A stretch of 64,000 nt of DNA, taken from positions 1,330,336-1,394,335 of the forward strand of contig NW_003158724.1 of NCBI RefSeq assembly GCF_000003605.2, in the 5' to 3' direction. The DNA comes from Saccoglossus kowalevskii. Taxonomy: Eukaryota; Hemichordata; Enteropneusta; Harrimaniidae. Positions 27,185 through 41,146 of the stretch are shown piece after piece. The stretch's first letter is position 1; each line of letters begins with the position of its first letter. Position numbers and translations under genes: made by a program. A model generated the notes under the pieces. It was given only the letters and a program-made list of their open reading frames with translations, made no database searches and had not been told where the DNA came from.

Positions 27185-27328
27185 ATGCAAAATAACAAGT
27201 TAAAGCATTCGTGACTCAAAAAAGCTACAAATTGTGGCAAACTTTTGTTTTCAGAAATCCAGATGGTCAACATTATCTTATTTGTTTGACAAACTATATG
27301 CGAAATACCAAGTTAAAGCAATCATGAG
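27185..27328. repeat. Diverged duplicated segment, spacing 113 bp
   Basis: ATGCAAAATAACAAGTTAAA at 27185 recurs as ATGCGAAATACCAAGTTAAA at 27298, and both continue with similar GCAWTCRTGA bases. About 30 bases are recognisably related. The intervening sequence does not obviously repeat, so this may be an old tandem duplication of about 113 bp or two fragments of one dispersed repeat. Confidence 0.5.
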
Positions 27329-30300
27329 AAACAAATCCGATCAGAATTATTTGTTAGTTGTCTGAAGAAATTTAGTATAAAGATGCAACACGATGAACTG
27401 CCAAATAACCAGATAAATAGAATGACTAGATTAACAGAAAGGGCTTTAAAGGGGCCACTTTCATTCAAGACGGCTCTCAAACCAGTTGACGAAAGTGATT
27501 TCTGAAAATAAAGTGCACCAGTTCTCATATTCCCCAATGAAATTGTCATGAGAGGTCTCAGAAGTTTACGGGCAACGGTGTTCAAGTTCTAGGGCAACAA
27601 TACTTTTTAAAATAAATCATACACTACATCATGATTAATGGAATAATTATAGACCAGCTGCAAAAACAATTAGCAACAAAGTCAAAATCATTACAGTCAT
27701 TTAATCAAAATTGAGACAAATGAAGTATGCTAATGAGACATTTGAATTTTACATGTAATACGTGCCCGAGATAATAAAAACGTCAGCTTTTCACCGTTTT
27801 AGATAGTTTTACAGATACAGATATCTATGATCCATTTTACCAAACCGCAAGTGGCATTACGGTGAACAACAGTTAACATTTAACTAATATACTAAACATA
27901 GTATAACTGTTCAGCGAAATGACATATATTAAACTTTAATTAAAATATAAAAAATCACTCAACCAATGACACAAAAGCCTCGTCTAGAAAATACGGCCAC
28001 TTCGTCTTAAATTGTGTATGCTGAGATATTTTATTCATATTGGAAATAGGTCAAGTTCAAGAAATATTCACATAAAACTAATAATGAAATTTGACATTAA
28101 TATTCCGATTATCAATTTCTCATTAGTAAGCTTCCAATTCGATTCAATAGTCTTAATACTCATCGTATTATTTGGCTAATGACACTCCGAATAAGAAAAT
28201 AACGAACGACAGAATTATGCAGCATAGATGGAGCATTGTCAATGGAAAATGTAATGTGTAGTACAGCAGAACATTAGAATATGATATTAGTAATAATGCA
28301 TGACGCCTTTAAACAAAAATATGGTATGTTGCAATAATCTGATTTTGTTAATTTATTATACTGGGTAAAATTGAATGGCCGCAAGGTGTAACGGATTGAC
28401 ATACACGGCAAGGCAAACTTCATTCGTTACAGGGAATTGTGAAAATAGATTGTCGGGCTAATGTACGCCTAGAACCATATGCATGGGCAATACTTATAAT
28501 GTTCTATTTCAAGCAACGAAGGCCCAACAGAGCACTTACAGTGTACGGACCTGAATTTCATGCATTATTTAGTGAATTGAACTTTTGCTAGATTACTAGT
28601 CAGTCCACTCGATATGCATCACTCTTAGATGCATTTACACAAAACTGTGCCAAGTAACCTTGCTAAGACCAATTGATTAGTGGGATATATTGCCTAAACA
28701 CCAGACATACAATTGCTAACTTAGCTGGGGGAAATGTGAATGTGAAATACAATTTCTTTCCACGCTTGTTTAATCGTACATCATGTGGGTGAGCAAAATT
28801 CATTTAGAAAAAAGTTTGAAAAATTGCTGACTGACATGGATGAGAGAGTCTCATAAAATATCATCTTTAAAACAATGATCATAAATAAAAAGTTCCTACC
28901 CATGACAATAGATTCATTAAAATAATTCATTAAGTTCTACAACAAAACAATCAGTAAAAATGTCACTCAAATTGCTATTTTCTAGGTTTTCCTATTTTAT
29001 TTTTCAAATTTTTCGGAAAAAAATCTCTAGAATTCTCTAGTAGAATTTTTATCAATTTTGAAAGAAAAACTGAGACACATATTTTCTCGTATTTATATAT
29101 ATCTAAAGCCTGAATTGGCCCTGGCTTGAAGATGTACCTCCCACGCCACGACTATGTGCTCAAAGTGAATTGCAAATGCCAAATATAGCGCTCACTGACC
29201 ATAACATATCTGCAACACGTTTCATTATTTTGTTATAACACTGTTTCACTATTGAGTACTTCAAAAATGAATATCATAACAACTTATTACATATATCTAT
29301 ATATAACAAATCAATTACATCTCCTTTCAATCGTATTAACCAGGTACGCAATTTGCAAGGTATACTTTACCATACTATGGCGTGAATATACATGGAGAAC
29401 ATTTCTGACGGCTCGCGATGTAATATTGCATTCATATTGCATCCCGTTGATACGATTGTTATAGTCTTCATATGTCACATTGGTTAGAACTGTAACTCGT
29501 GAATGTATTCTCCCTATCGTATTCACATGCGATCCCAAACAACTTCACGACTGTGTTTCATGAAAGAGTACAGAACGTTATTTTAGTCTTAGTAGCATCA
29601 ACCCTGGGAGTTAATGGACGGTATAATTATGATTTCAGTTCGGTTTATTATTTCAATGTCCCATAATGACTACACAGTAAATGTGAAAAGTCAATGTGCT
29701 TTCAAGTTAATCGCTCCACGCGTGTCTAGTCCCAACAGCAGTCACTCGTGTGTCATTTCGACGTATCTACCTTTTTAACTTGAAGGATCCACAATGGGAG
29801 AAGCATCCATATGCAATTGACAGCTTGTGATACAGATCTACGGCGCGATTTGAAGCAAATTTAAGTAATTATGTAAAGTATTCATGCTGGCAAATGAGCT
29901 ACTAAGTGCAATTTGAATTATCTTTTGAATCGCTCTTCTACGAGGTTTCGCGGTGCTTATCTAGAAGTATTGATGCTGTAGCGGTCATACGAATTACCGA
30001 GGCATTGAAAAATTGTTTACATAGTATGTGTACGGTGCGACATGTATGAAAAGTATAACTTTTCACATTTCAGATGATCGAATCTGTCGCCATAAATATA
30101 AACATATACAACCGCCAAAAATGCGCGACGCTTTTTATATCCTATTTGCCTTTAAAACAGGCGAGGATTTTGCGTAAAAAGAACATCTACTTCCGATAAT
30201 TTATAGCACCTCGGAGAAAATATAGTTACTTTATACTCCGCATGCCGGAAACGCCTGTCAGAGTGACGGAGCTGACGTCACTATATCGGTAACAACGAAC

Positions 30301-32531
30301 ATCATTGAAGGAATGCTTTCCAGCAAAATTAAACCAGTGTGCGATGAATGCAACCGATTTAGATGTGCAACAAACAAGGCAAAACGGACACAGTTATACG
30401 CCCACGTGAAAAAAATGATTTTAGCAGTCATCGCATCCGAGTGTGGAATGAGTTGTCTGAATATATTATTCGATCCACAGCAAATTAACTTCCCAAGCGA
30501 CACGGTTCCCAGAATAATATTCAACTATATTTTACAACGCGCATCACATGCAAAGCCATTTTATATCGGCTTAAATAGATTTAGTGTCGGCGTTATTGCT
30601 TTGAATGATGCTAGATATATTGATATACTCTGGTGTTTTTTATACATCGCCCAATAACCAGGGATATTAATGAGAAAAATGAGTCGGAAGTATTGATATT
30701 TATAAATTCCGTTTTTGCCAATGTGCCGCGAGCAATGAAATTCTTTGATCAAAATTTCATATTAAGAGCAAATTACTGTCGATTAAATGAATTTAGAGAC
30801 CAATAATTGATAATATCCGCCACAGTCAGGACAATTTTATTGAATGTTTATCTGACACGTTGCTATGTGGTGATGTGGTACAAAAGAAATGGGTGCAGTG
30901 GAGTCAGTTAGAGTATGCCTATTGGCGCATACTAGTATTGAAAATAATACTGGGTATCCATTTCAAAACATTTCGTACAGATTATGTAGATTAATCTATT
31001 TTTGAATAAATAAACAACTAATTTTATGATTCTCTTCATAAATGCTAAAATACAGCAGGTTAGATACTATACAAAGTATTTTGGGTTCATGGTTCTACCA
31101 ATCGATTACTTAGGAATTTCAAGGATATATAACAGTAAACACCAAGTACAATGACAGTAAAACATATCAAACGAATATGCAATACACACTGAAGACAAAG
31201 TTAATAGAAACCGAACACAATACGTACCGTGGTCGGTCTGATTCCGAGAGACGTAACTCCCATAAATTGAAGGATTGAACTTAATGGAGTCTAAATCAGT
31301 AACAACGAGGCTTGGTATAAAGAAAATGCGCCTATACTATCCTTGTTGTATATTCGTATATGCCGTATATTATGTATATTTATAACATGCAAATCGCAGC
31401 ATATAATCCACCACTAGTACGATTATATATACGATATATACATATACAACGTTCCTCAATAATCCTCGTGTAAATTTGTAACAGGTTCGATAGCAAGAAC
31501 AATGCAACGACGTGACTCCTGGGATCAAGCCATGTATACGACTAACGGTTAACTGTTGAGGAACACTGTCTGGCAACACAGTTTCATTTTTTACGAGCGT
31601 GATTTATGTGCGGCGGTGCTGTCGGTTGCCTACAGTGCCTTTGCCTGTTTTTTATTAGAAAACTAAAGTACTGGGATAATCTATTGAATTTGAGTAATGG
31701 GTGGATAAATCGTTTTTGTTGAGTCAGAACAAAACGACACGCTGTGTTACTGACACGCAATTCAACCCAAAGCACCATATATAGCGTATCGCTGATGTGC
31801 ATACCATGCTCACGATCACGTTCGCGGGAGTTCAAGCTACCTGCTATCATAACATTAATCATAAACTTATCTAAGACAGTAATGAGTTGTGCACGTTGTA
31901 AATGGCACATAAACGACAACCCATTATTACTGTTTGCTGATTCCATGACGGGGAAATCATTTCAGCATGTAGTGAACATGACCCCCGCCCATCCCAAAGC
32001 GAGATGCATTGAGACTTCCCCATCGAAAACGACGTAAATCTACAACAGTACCTGATTGAGGGCGCCATTTGCGTCGAGGTTGTTTTATTTTCTAATTACG
32101 ATGCTGGTCGAATGTAATTGGGGATGTAGGTTAGAACTATTGCTCGAGGGAGGTCACGGTGTGCATGCACACAGATTAGATTCCCCACCAGCGGCTATTT
32201 CTGGAGGCAATGTCGTGACGGAGCTGACAGTATCAATCCGTGATTCGATAAATATAGTATATAATGGCTTCTATGTTCAGAGTGTGGAATGTGTTTGGAT
32301 AAAGCTTCTACAGAACACAACCAGTGATAATTGCTAGAAAAGTTAATGGACGGACAAGGAACATTTAAATTGAACTTGAAATTTATTCGTTTCTATATGT
32401 TAAATATTTGTTTAAAAAATGTTAAATATCAACTACTGGCAAGCTATAAAACATATCCTGACGCCATTAACCAGGCACTTCACAGTTTATCCAACAGGCG
32501 AGAAGGGGAGAAGATTGTTGTGTAACACATT

Positions 32532-32657
32532 GCGGTGGTCGTCGCGCAGCGCGTGCTCGAATTTCATGTACATAAACAATGTATTTTACACTCGTTGTAT
32601 ACGTCGCTATGAGTCCCATATCGAACGAGACGCGGCGCGACGACTACGGCCCTTTAA
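32532..32657. mobile_element. 126 bp foldback/MITE-like element, copy 1
   Basis: This 126-base segment is about 90% identical to 38874-38999 with no length difference and the same orientation. It is about half G+C in an AT-rich background. Its ends form inverted repeats: GTCGTCGCGC near the left end and GCGCGACGAC near the right. A further pair (TCGAATTTCATG on the left, CATATCGAAC on the right) lies inside. The right end is CCCTTTAA. The left flank has no matching TTAA. There is no coding capacity, so any mobility would depend on another element's transposase. A GC-rich segment ending in TTCGAATTTC in copy 2 loosely resembles a polymerase III B box, so a tRNA-derived origin is an alternative. 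Confidence 0.6.
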
Positions 32658-35600
32658 TTATTTGTGATCAGAGGCAAAGCCGATTTTAGCAAATGTCAAC
32701 GTGTCAATGCTGAAAAGCAATGTACCATGGCATGGATAAGCGAAGACTGCGAAACAAGTGTACGCTTTCTCTTTAAGACTTGAATTACATATTAATTATT
32801 AAAAAACACAGCGTTAATGGAGCTCAATCATAATATACTACACACCCGTGAGAAATAATTAAAATACTTCTTTACTATTACGGAGTTCAACATGATAAAA
32901 TCAGGTTGCTTACCGCAGTGCCTAGATCTAGTGTGTTTCGTTTTAGGGCCATAGTTCTAATTCAATCTGGTATACACTACTGAAATAAATGAATTATTTT
33001 GTTCAAAACAGAGAAACAACAACGATATAAGCAAACATAATGCGGTTATAATGATGCATAGAAGTGTGTTTTCTGCATTAACATTGATTTGAAAATTAAC
33101 ATTTGAGAAATTAATTCGATACTCTACATATGAATTGCTTAAATCTCTCAATCCATCTCCCTTTATAATAAGATACAATATAACAAAAATACAATTAATC
33201 GAAGCCCGGATTTGAAATGTCAATTTCACACTGTTATTAAAGAATGTACTTAAAATGGTTCCCATGGAAACTTGTTCTTACCTCACGAACATCAGATGCA
33301 GATGTCTCAACATTTTCCCATGCACATACATTATTACTGTGGAGTCGAACAAAATAATTACCGAGATCCAACGAAAAACAATCTCCAACTGAAATTAATG
33401 GGTTCTTATCGCGTATTTTCCGTATTGATTGGGGATTTATGCGATAAAACGACGGGAATAACACGCTCCACTTGTTACTGTAGAAGCATCCCCAGGAGAT
33501 AACCATCGCTAAGTCTTGGGGAATGACTGCGATGTATTTCTAAAGAAAATAAAGTGATTCAAATCAACATATTGCCACACTCGTGTTGAAGAACAGTATA
33601 TTTAATTCAGCGCTCTCGGTATATTTCCCTTGCAGGCTTTGCTGTATTTTCCGATATTCTTAGCAATTGACAACCTCGTGTAATCGGCCTGTTTCCCCCA
33701 TTTGCTGCATAACAAAGAATAAGATCTAAAATAGGATAAAAACGCTTATCTTTCATAAATTGAGTTTTTACTAGTTATTTGTTTAAATATTTTTTCAACC
33801 AAATTGTGCCAGAGAATCACCCCCCCCCCCCCCCATGGTTGCTCGTATGAGGATATGTAGACCGTGATCGAGGGATGCGTATTTCACGTGCGATTTTTTA
33901 TTAATACAATCCGCGTAATTTAACTGTTATGACTTTTATATTCATTGCATTTTGCCCTGAGGATTAGCTTTTCTTTACTGAATGAAAAGTAGAAATAACA
34001 TACCCAACCTTAGATCTAATAACATAAGTCGTATATGAACATTTATAAGTTCAAGAACAGAAAACAAACTTAGTGAATTAAAGATGACACGTATCTCTCC
34101 AAGTTCAGTATTCTAATGTCTATACCAGTGTATGGTTGTTGATTATAGGACTGTATCGGACAATATTTGAAATATAACAATCACATACCCAGTACTTCAG
34201 GTTGATAGTGGTAGACGTGTAAATACTACAAGGCACGCTTCGTTTACTCGGCCATCCTCCCACGTTCGTGGGGGATTATGTTTACATCGAGCTCACGAAA
34301 CTGTGCACTTCGGGCGATAGAGAAACATGCATCACGAAATATGTGGCACTCACTCATAAACACGGCTTTTGAGGGCTATGCCATTATTTTTACCGGGGAT
34401 TGCCACCAAGCTAGAATAGTACGCAAACATTACAAATAGACACTCCACATATGCCATACGGTGAGGGCAGACAAAAAATCGTCTCCTATAAACACGATTG
34501 TTACTACTCATTTGCTAAATAGTAAATTCATTACAAGCATTACCTTATGGGAATCAACTGCTTCAATTCAAATTACGGTGTGTGAAGAGAACACGTGACC
34601 CCAACAAAGGAAGAATCCAAATCGTGGAATGATCGGCAAATAAAAAAGAGGTCTGGAAGTATAACGAGCTGTAATTAATAGCACACAGTTTGTCAGAGTG
34701 AGCTATAAATGATCTTTCCACTTAACATACAGAATGTTTTATGCAACGACATAGGCGTCATACTGTGACGAATCATTGGCTTTTTTGCCACCTGTCATGC
34801 TTGAAACACAAGTAATATTGATGTCTTGTGAACCAATTTGAGCAAATATTATTCTTAGAAGTAAGAAAATCGGTTAGAACAAACATCCAAAAAGTACAAA
34901 AACGTACGATTCTGGGAATGACGATTGGCATATTACGTTTGAAATTCACTGATCAAATCGAAAAAAGAGATACGAGTTAGTTGCGGCAACCTGTCTATGT
35001 CAAACGAAAGCCAGCATGACATGTACTTGCTAAGGGCAATCACGAACCAAATTCAAGTTATTTTAACAACGATGCACTTGTCAAACAGCAACGACTACCT
35101 ACTAACTTCTCGATCAAGAATCGCTCAATCACGCAAGCCACTGTTTTGTTTTGAAAGTCATGCATGTTCGTCGACTGAATACTAATGCTCACTTCTTTTA
35201 TTTTTTTCTACAAATGTGCATGCATGTCACTGTTGTCTCTCTTGACGTTCTTATGTGAGATGTACATATGCATACCCACTATACAGTACATGTGTCACTT
35301 TTTCAGTGTACAGCCCAGGGGGAGATGCAAGTCCACGCAAACAATGTGACATCATTACCAGTGATCGATAAAAAAGAAATGTATTGTCACGCAAACGTCG
35401 TGAGTGAAATCATCAACAAGAACTGAGTTCAGGTATTACATAATATGAAATGATCAATGGGTAGTAAAGTTGAATGATTAAGAGCGCAGTGATTGATTTA
35501 GATTATGTGATCCGCCACTATTTTCGGGATTATTACATTACAATGTACATTATTCATTCCAAACATTCCGAATAGAATAGCGTACTTTTACATACGCCTA

Positions 35601-38600
35601 CATGGGCATTGCTAATTGACAACACGAGTAGCCTTGAGTGGAAAACAGAAGATGTTTTACGGAGAAGAAATGCTTCCTTACATACTTACACACCAGTGGT
35701 CCCTGTAGTAATGTGTATATGTATTCCTTTTGCGGGTATTCTCCGAACGTCAATTCACAATGTATGTTTTCAAAATATCTACTTATTGACAACCAGCATC
35801 TGCAGGTCAATTATTGATGGACTTGGGGAATTCATGATACATCTTATACAAATAAATACGGTATAATGGTACTGAGTTTGCTACCCGCGAGTAATGCCAA
35901 CACCAAGTAAAATACAATCATATTAATCACGAGAATTAAAACAAATGTTACCAGTTTTGTCAACAAAGAGAGGATAAATTTCATAAAATAATATTAATTA
36001 TACCGTTACCTAGTTTATGCATACTGTGTATAATAATTATGGTGCATTGTTTATTTAGAAACAAATGGAATAATTATCTTACATTGATGTTTATTTGGCT
36101 TTCGGAGGTTCTATTATAAAATATATAATCTATAAAATGAATACATTCTACAAATAGTCTAAGTGTATTAGCATATATAATTATAGGCGCCCACCAGACT
36201 TCTAAAATGTTTATGAATATATGATTAAGTAATCACAGCATTCAGTGATCGTTTCGAGCGGAAAATCAGCGGCTTCGGATCACTGGTTCTGGTGAGAAGG
36301 AGATTTTATCTGGCGTTTTCTGCAGATATGATTTAAGAATTATCGTCAATATATTTAAATAAAATCAAGTACCAACCAAAGTGGATCGTTTAGTTGCAAG
36401 CGCTAGATGATAGGCACATAATTTCAGGGATAGTAGCAACCATGGTTTGACGTATTCCCAGAAAGTGAAGAAACGGAATGACACATTGCATCGCATTCAC
36501 TATGACAAATATTTGTGTTGTTAACGTGAGTTTATATTTAAACGTTATCAGTTGTGTTCTGAAAAGTTCTGACAGAAAAACTTGTACAGTGATTCAATAC
36601 TTTGACTCAATAAACCGCCTGGATGTGGAATATCAAGAATGCTGTGCGAAAAATTTGCTTTATATACTCACTCCACAATTGTGTACTAATGATATTCTCT
36701 ATTTTTTGGAAACAATTTTTCTAACATAACATGTATTTTAAACTGCTTTTCAATATGACACAAGCAAGAATAAACAAGCTATATGTTTGTGATGGCGGAC
36801 ATATTGAGAGCGAACAGGCAACTACGTGTTCTAATATTGTCAATAGCTGATTCGACTTAATTTGTTTTCTTTCAATATATGTGTTGCTGCTTTTTTATCT
36901 TCGATTTTAAAAATAGAAAAAAGTTTGGGGTACTTAACCCATTGGATCTAGGTGTAAAATCGTTGTGTTCTGTTTTTATATTGTCGTCTATGGGGAGTTT
37001 ACTTGCAGTATGTGACCTATATTTTATTGTTAGGGCATTGCCGTGATATACTAAGCTAGTTTACCACAACGCCCTCACACGGCAAATTATGTTTTGTACT
37101 ATTGGACATTGGTTACTCCAACAGTTTCTTTTATTGGCATACTATTTGACCCTACTTTTATTTGTTTTTCAAAATTTGTGCAATATATAATCAAAATGCC
37201 AAAGTTATCAGGTAAAAAGCAATTTATAGAGATATTAAAAATGCTGTCAATCTCTAGGAAATGTAATCAGCAACATAAGTAGTCACCTTCGACACCTGGC
37301 AGCTAACATGTAGATTTTTTCAAAGAGACAACCGGGTGCTTAGGACTCCTTAGTTGTCTAAAAATTCTTTCGTTTGGTAAAGTATTGCTACTACTTTTTT
37401 AGCATAACATCAAACTATTTAGCAATTTGGAAAATGTTTATTTTCAGACTGCATGAAGCACATCTGCAGATATCTGCATTGATGACATTCACCAAACTAT
37501 TACCAACCAATGTATGTTAGTATAAATCACAAAGGATTATGGGTAATCGCTGGCACTGTACCCATAGCAACTAACTCATAGCTGTACCCAATGCATCAAG
37601 ACATATATTATAGTAATCAGAATGTTATGTGGGATTTTGTTACAAGTAATAATTTGAACCTGGACCTTAAAGTGAAGAAATCTCTTCATGACTGTTAAGT
37701 AATAATTAATGATTTGAAAAATAGTCGCCCGTCTAGACACCGAGGTACATGACTTGATTTATTTCTACTCTATTCTACGTGTAGACAACACGTGTCCCGA
37801 ATGTCAGCACTTCATCAATCGTGAGGTAGTAGTCATATTGCTGTGTGTTGTACATACTGGTAGCAGTACCTAGTGTAACCGTGGAAATGTGCAAACGAAT
37901 GGAGTGCGAAATTGACATACTTGGGTATCTGAAATTCGCATTAGTACAGCAGGTGTTCTCTCTTGTCTCACATTGTCCCCACTTGGTTGATTTGTGAAAC
38001 GGAACCACAATCAACCAAATATTAATGGTCGAATGAAACTGCGATAAAACTTTATTACGTTCATTAAAGTAATTAAAGACGTGCCAACACATGTACCGTG
38101 CAGGTAATTGGGCAACACCTGTAGGCAATAAAAAAACACATCACACTTCGAAAATGAGTAATTATTTAAATTTATGGTCCAATCTACAACTGTTAATATA
38201 AATCGATGATTACATTGCAGTTTATATCCCACAGACACGAGTTTACGAGTCAGCAGACTTTGACGTCCTATTCCCCAGGGGTCTTCATCTGTTTTCAATT
38301 ATCTTACAAATGTTGAATAGTTAACAATCTATACGTGTTAAAATAAACAGACAATACTAACAAACAAGGACACACAGCCTTGTTTTTTTTTTGAAAAATA
38401 AAAGGATCTTGCATTGTAATGACAACTATATTTGGTATTCATCTAACAGATAGTATATAATATTAATGCTTGGATCTTATTGCACATGTGTAATATAAAA
38501 TATTTAATGATTTGTCTACGTTATAACATTATTTACTTATATTAGCTAGGCACAGCTCATCAATTTAATCTATAACTAATGATTGTAAGAAACATTCTGA

Positions 38601-38873
38601 AATTATTTGAGCCAACATTTACTGAAAGTTTGGAATATATTGAAATGAATATACAAGTTAAGGTCTTAATATTCCGGTGTACATGTATGATGGTTCATTT
38701 GTGAAAGGTGTTTTTTTTTCTCACACCGCGTCGTGTTCAATACATGTGTCTTGTATACAATGCGTGTAATATGCATTGTTTGTTTGTACACAGTTCGAAC
38801 ACATTACATAACTCATAGGTAAACTACAAAGCATTTAAGATTGCACAACTCTCCACAAAATAGACGTTAAAAC
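32658..38873. other. Gene-free AT-rich stretch with a C15 run
   Basis: I see no supported gene. A 102-codon frame at 32957-33265 (-) contains a hydrophobic run (TLLCIIITALCLLISLLFLC) that looks like a membrane segment. Such runs arise easily from T-rich codons, and nothing else supports a gene. A 117-codon frame at 37775-38128 (-) is also unrecognised. A C15 homopolymer lies at 33820-33834. Confidence 0.55.
33820..33834. repeat. C15 homopolymer run
   Basis: Fifteen consecutive C residues follow CAGAGAATCA and precede ATGG. This is striking in AT-rich DNA where homopolymers are nearly all A or T. Its exact length is unreliable in most sequencing chemistries. Confidence 0.95.
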
Positions 38874-38999
38874 GCGGTGGTCGTCGCGCAGCGCGTGTTC
38901 GAATTTCATGTGAATAAAAAATGCATTTTACACGCGTTGTATGCGTCGCTATGAGTCCCATATCGAACAGGACGCGGTACGACGACTGCCGCCCTTTAA
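38874..38999. mobile_element. 126 bp foldback/MITE-like element, copy 2
   Basis: This is the second copy of the element at 32532-32657, with 13 differences by my count, nine of them transitions, several at CpG sites. Inverted ends are clear: the left end GCGGTGGTCGTCGCGC and the reverse complement of the right end, GCGGCAGTCGTCGTAC, match at 12 of 16 positions. GTTCGAATTT on the left pairs with ATATCGAAC on the right, and CGCGTG with CACGCG nearer the centre. TTAA occurs at 38867-38870 on the left and 38996-38999 on the right, as expected for an element inserted at TTAA (the piggyBac superfamily pattern). That assignment is an inference, because copy 1 lacks the left TTAA. Confidence 0.65.
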
Positions 39000-41146
39000 G
39001 TTGTTTATTCATCTTGTAAAATGAACATTATCAATACTGGGAACTACCATTGCGACAAGAAGGCAAGGCACGAGTCTGTTATATATTGAATCCCCACTTC
39101 ATATGTCAATCAAAGAAGAAGAAAAACACGCATTAATGTCATCGTCTGGTCCCATTTGAGTTAACCGTAATTGGACAACTAACACAATCCCAATGTTCCC
39201 CCAGGCCAAACATTTGATCGTTTTCGTCCATTAACAAGTTAAGTGAATTCAAGTTCACAGTTGAAGTGTAGATACCTTTAAGTTGCCAGTGCAATTAGTC
39301 AAACACAAATCAACGGTATTTAATTACAACTGCCCCGAGAATTTGCGCTTCGGGGATAGTCTGTGAGGAACTTAATTTTAGTGGGTGGTTTTCATTGACA
39401 TTTGGACACAGGAGTTTTCATACTCTATATTTCAGAACACGTCGAATTGCTACATCTCTACACGTTTATTTTGTAAAGGTCACCTAATGAGGTGTCATGA
39501 ATAATTAGATGTGCAATAGAAGCAATATTAGAACAGTGACATCAGTTATTACATAGGCATAAAGTATCGTATATCAATAATCATGTTTTGATCTTTTGAA
39601 GCACGTGAGCAGGCGCCTTCCCTTGAAGCCAATACATTGACCAGATAGTTAGTCGCACGTTTATGTATCTAAACAAAATATGTTAATTCAATTATTGACC
39701 GAAAGACGCATTTTATACATATTTAATGCTACACAATAACAAAATTCTATGTCCAATAATTATTAGTTAATTGGGTTCGCTACTAAATATAATATTTAGT
39801 AAACTATTATTGATTATTCAGTTGTAATTTACTTCCATAACTTGACACAGAAATCGAGTGTATTGAAATTTCATCGAAAACGATCGGACACACATTGATC
39901 GCATGTACGAAGGAGAACAACGACGACAGTATTAACCCCTTTAATAATTCCCAGTGAAATGGTAAAGCATTCATACACTTAAGAGGGGATAATGGCAACA
40001 TCTTAGAGTAAATGTGAATCAAACGTAACATTCATACAATAGTCGTCTAATGGATAGTGTTGTCAACCAGCACCATGCAGGACGAATGGATCATTTTATC
40101 TGTGTGGAATTGTGTGTTCAAATAGCTCTATGAACGAATCACAACATCAGTTGCACCATAATGCATATTTAAACACCTCAAAATTACGTTAAAAAGTCAG
40201 AGACACATTTCTATCTTCATGGTGAATGATAAATAATGGAATCTAAATCGTTGATTCTATATATATAGGAAGAAAACTGATTAGTGCAAGGAAAAGGATT
40301 GCCTGAATAAACAAGCCAAATAAAAGTGAGCGTTACAAACACCAAAAACAACTGTTGTCATTTCGGTATTCCTTCCAGAGCTTAACATACCTCGTCGCAA
40401 TATCACGCATTGGTAATTAATTGTACATGCAAACAAACAGACATACATAACTTGTGTATGACACTTTACGAATATGTCGCAGCAGGTGGTGATTTATAAG
40501 ATGCAAACAGAGTCAAACTAAATATCACTTAGATAATGTTCGAATCTACATCGATCTCGATCGTTTCATTATACGATGTAAATTGTCCAACTTCCGTATC
40601 TAGCGCCATTTCGGGACGTACTTGAATTTAAGAGATTTTAGTCTAGGTATGTCGATTTCCACATGTAAAATCAGGCAATTTCCTGTATGAAAATTATAGC
40701 TTCACAATTTGAACATTAGACGGAATCGTGGCGTCTTTTAAAAGAAAAGTATTCTGCTTTGTGACTTTAATTTTGAAAATATGAATTGCATCTCATTTCC
40801 ACTAACATTGTCTTGTTGAACTCTCATGGCAACTTGGTCATTATTACAATGTACCCCTGATATATGCAAACCAACACAAACACGTAATACCAGTACGCTA
40901 TGCAAATCTCTAGAAGCGATAGATTTCACGATTTTTAACAAATTGTCTTATAGTTTGAACTATATTTCCATAGTTCGGTTTATCTGGTTCACTATGCTGG
41001 ATATATTCATGTAAACACGCCACATCCCTCGGGATGTCACCTATATTTGGCCTCGCTACATGACAGTGACCCTTACATGTGCAGAAAATACAGCTACATT
41101 CCCGACATATTATTACATATCCATTGAGACGCTGGAGATTGAGAGA

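Larger units (their letters stand above)
22761..32531. other. Gene-free stretch of about 9.8 kb
   Basis: The longest frames are 120 codons (31584-31946, -) and 114 codons (30313-30657, +). They overlap other frames on the opposite strand and show no domain. The patch at about 31.58-32.34 kb has fewer stop codons than average on both strands and is GC-richer, which explains the cluster of short frames there. Structures seen are ATAGCTCT/AGAGCTAT at 22960-22988, an imperfect hairpin at 24459-24515, a perfect 16-base palindrome TCATCATCGATGATGA at 26520-26535, a TA microsatellite at about 26945-26962, and a diverged duplicated segment at 27185 and 27298. Confidence 0.55.

Noticed and set aside
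27322-27585. 87-codon minus-strand frame whose TGLRAVL stretch faintly resembles TGLKVVS in a minus-strand frame at 53583-53777
   Set aside because: The similarity is limited to a few residues and the nucleotide match is weak. I could not support a shared element.
31584-32337. Cluster of overlapping frames on both strands (up to 120 codons)
   Set aside because: The patch is GC-richer and so has fewer stops on both strands. No frame shows a motif or clear splice-bounded structure.
32957-33265. 102-codon minus-strand frame with a membrane-like hydrophobic run
   Set aside because: Hydrophobic runs arise readily from T-rich codons in AT-rich DNA. There is no signal peptide, partner domain or family resemblance.
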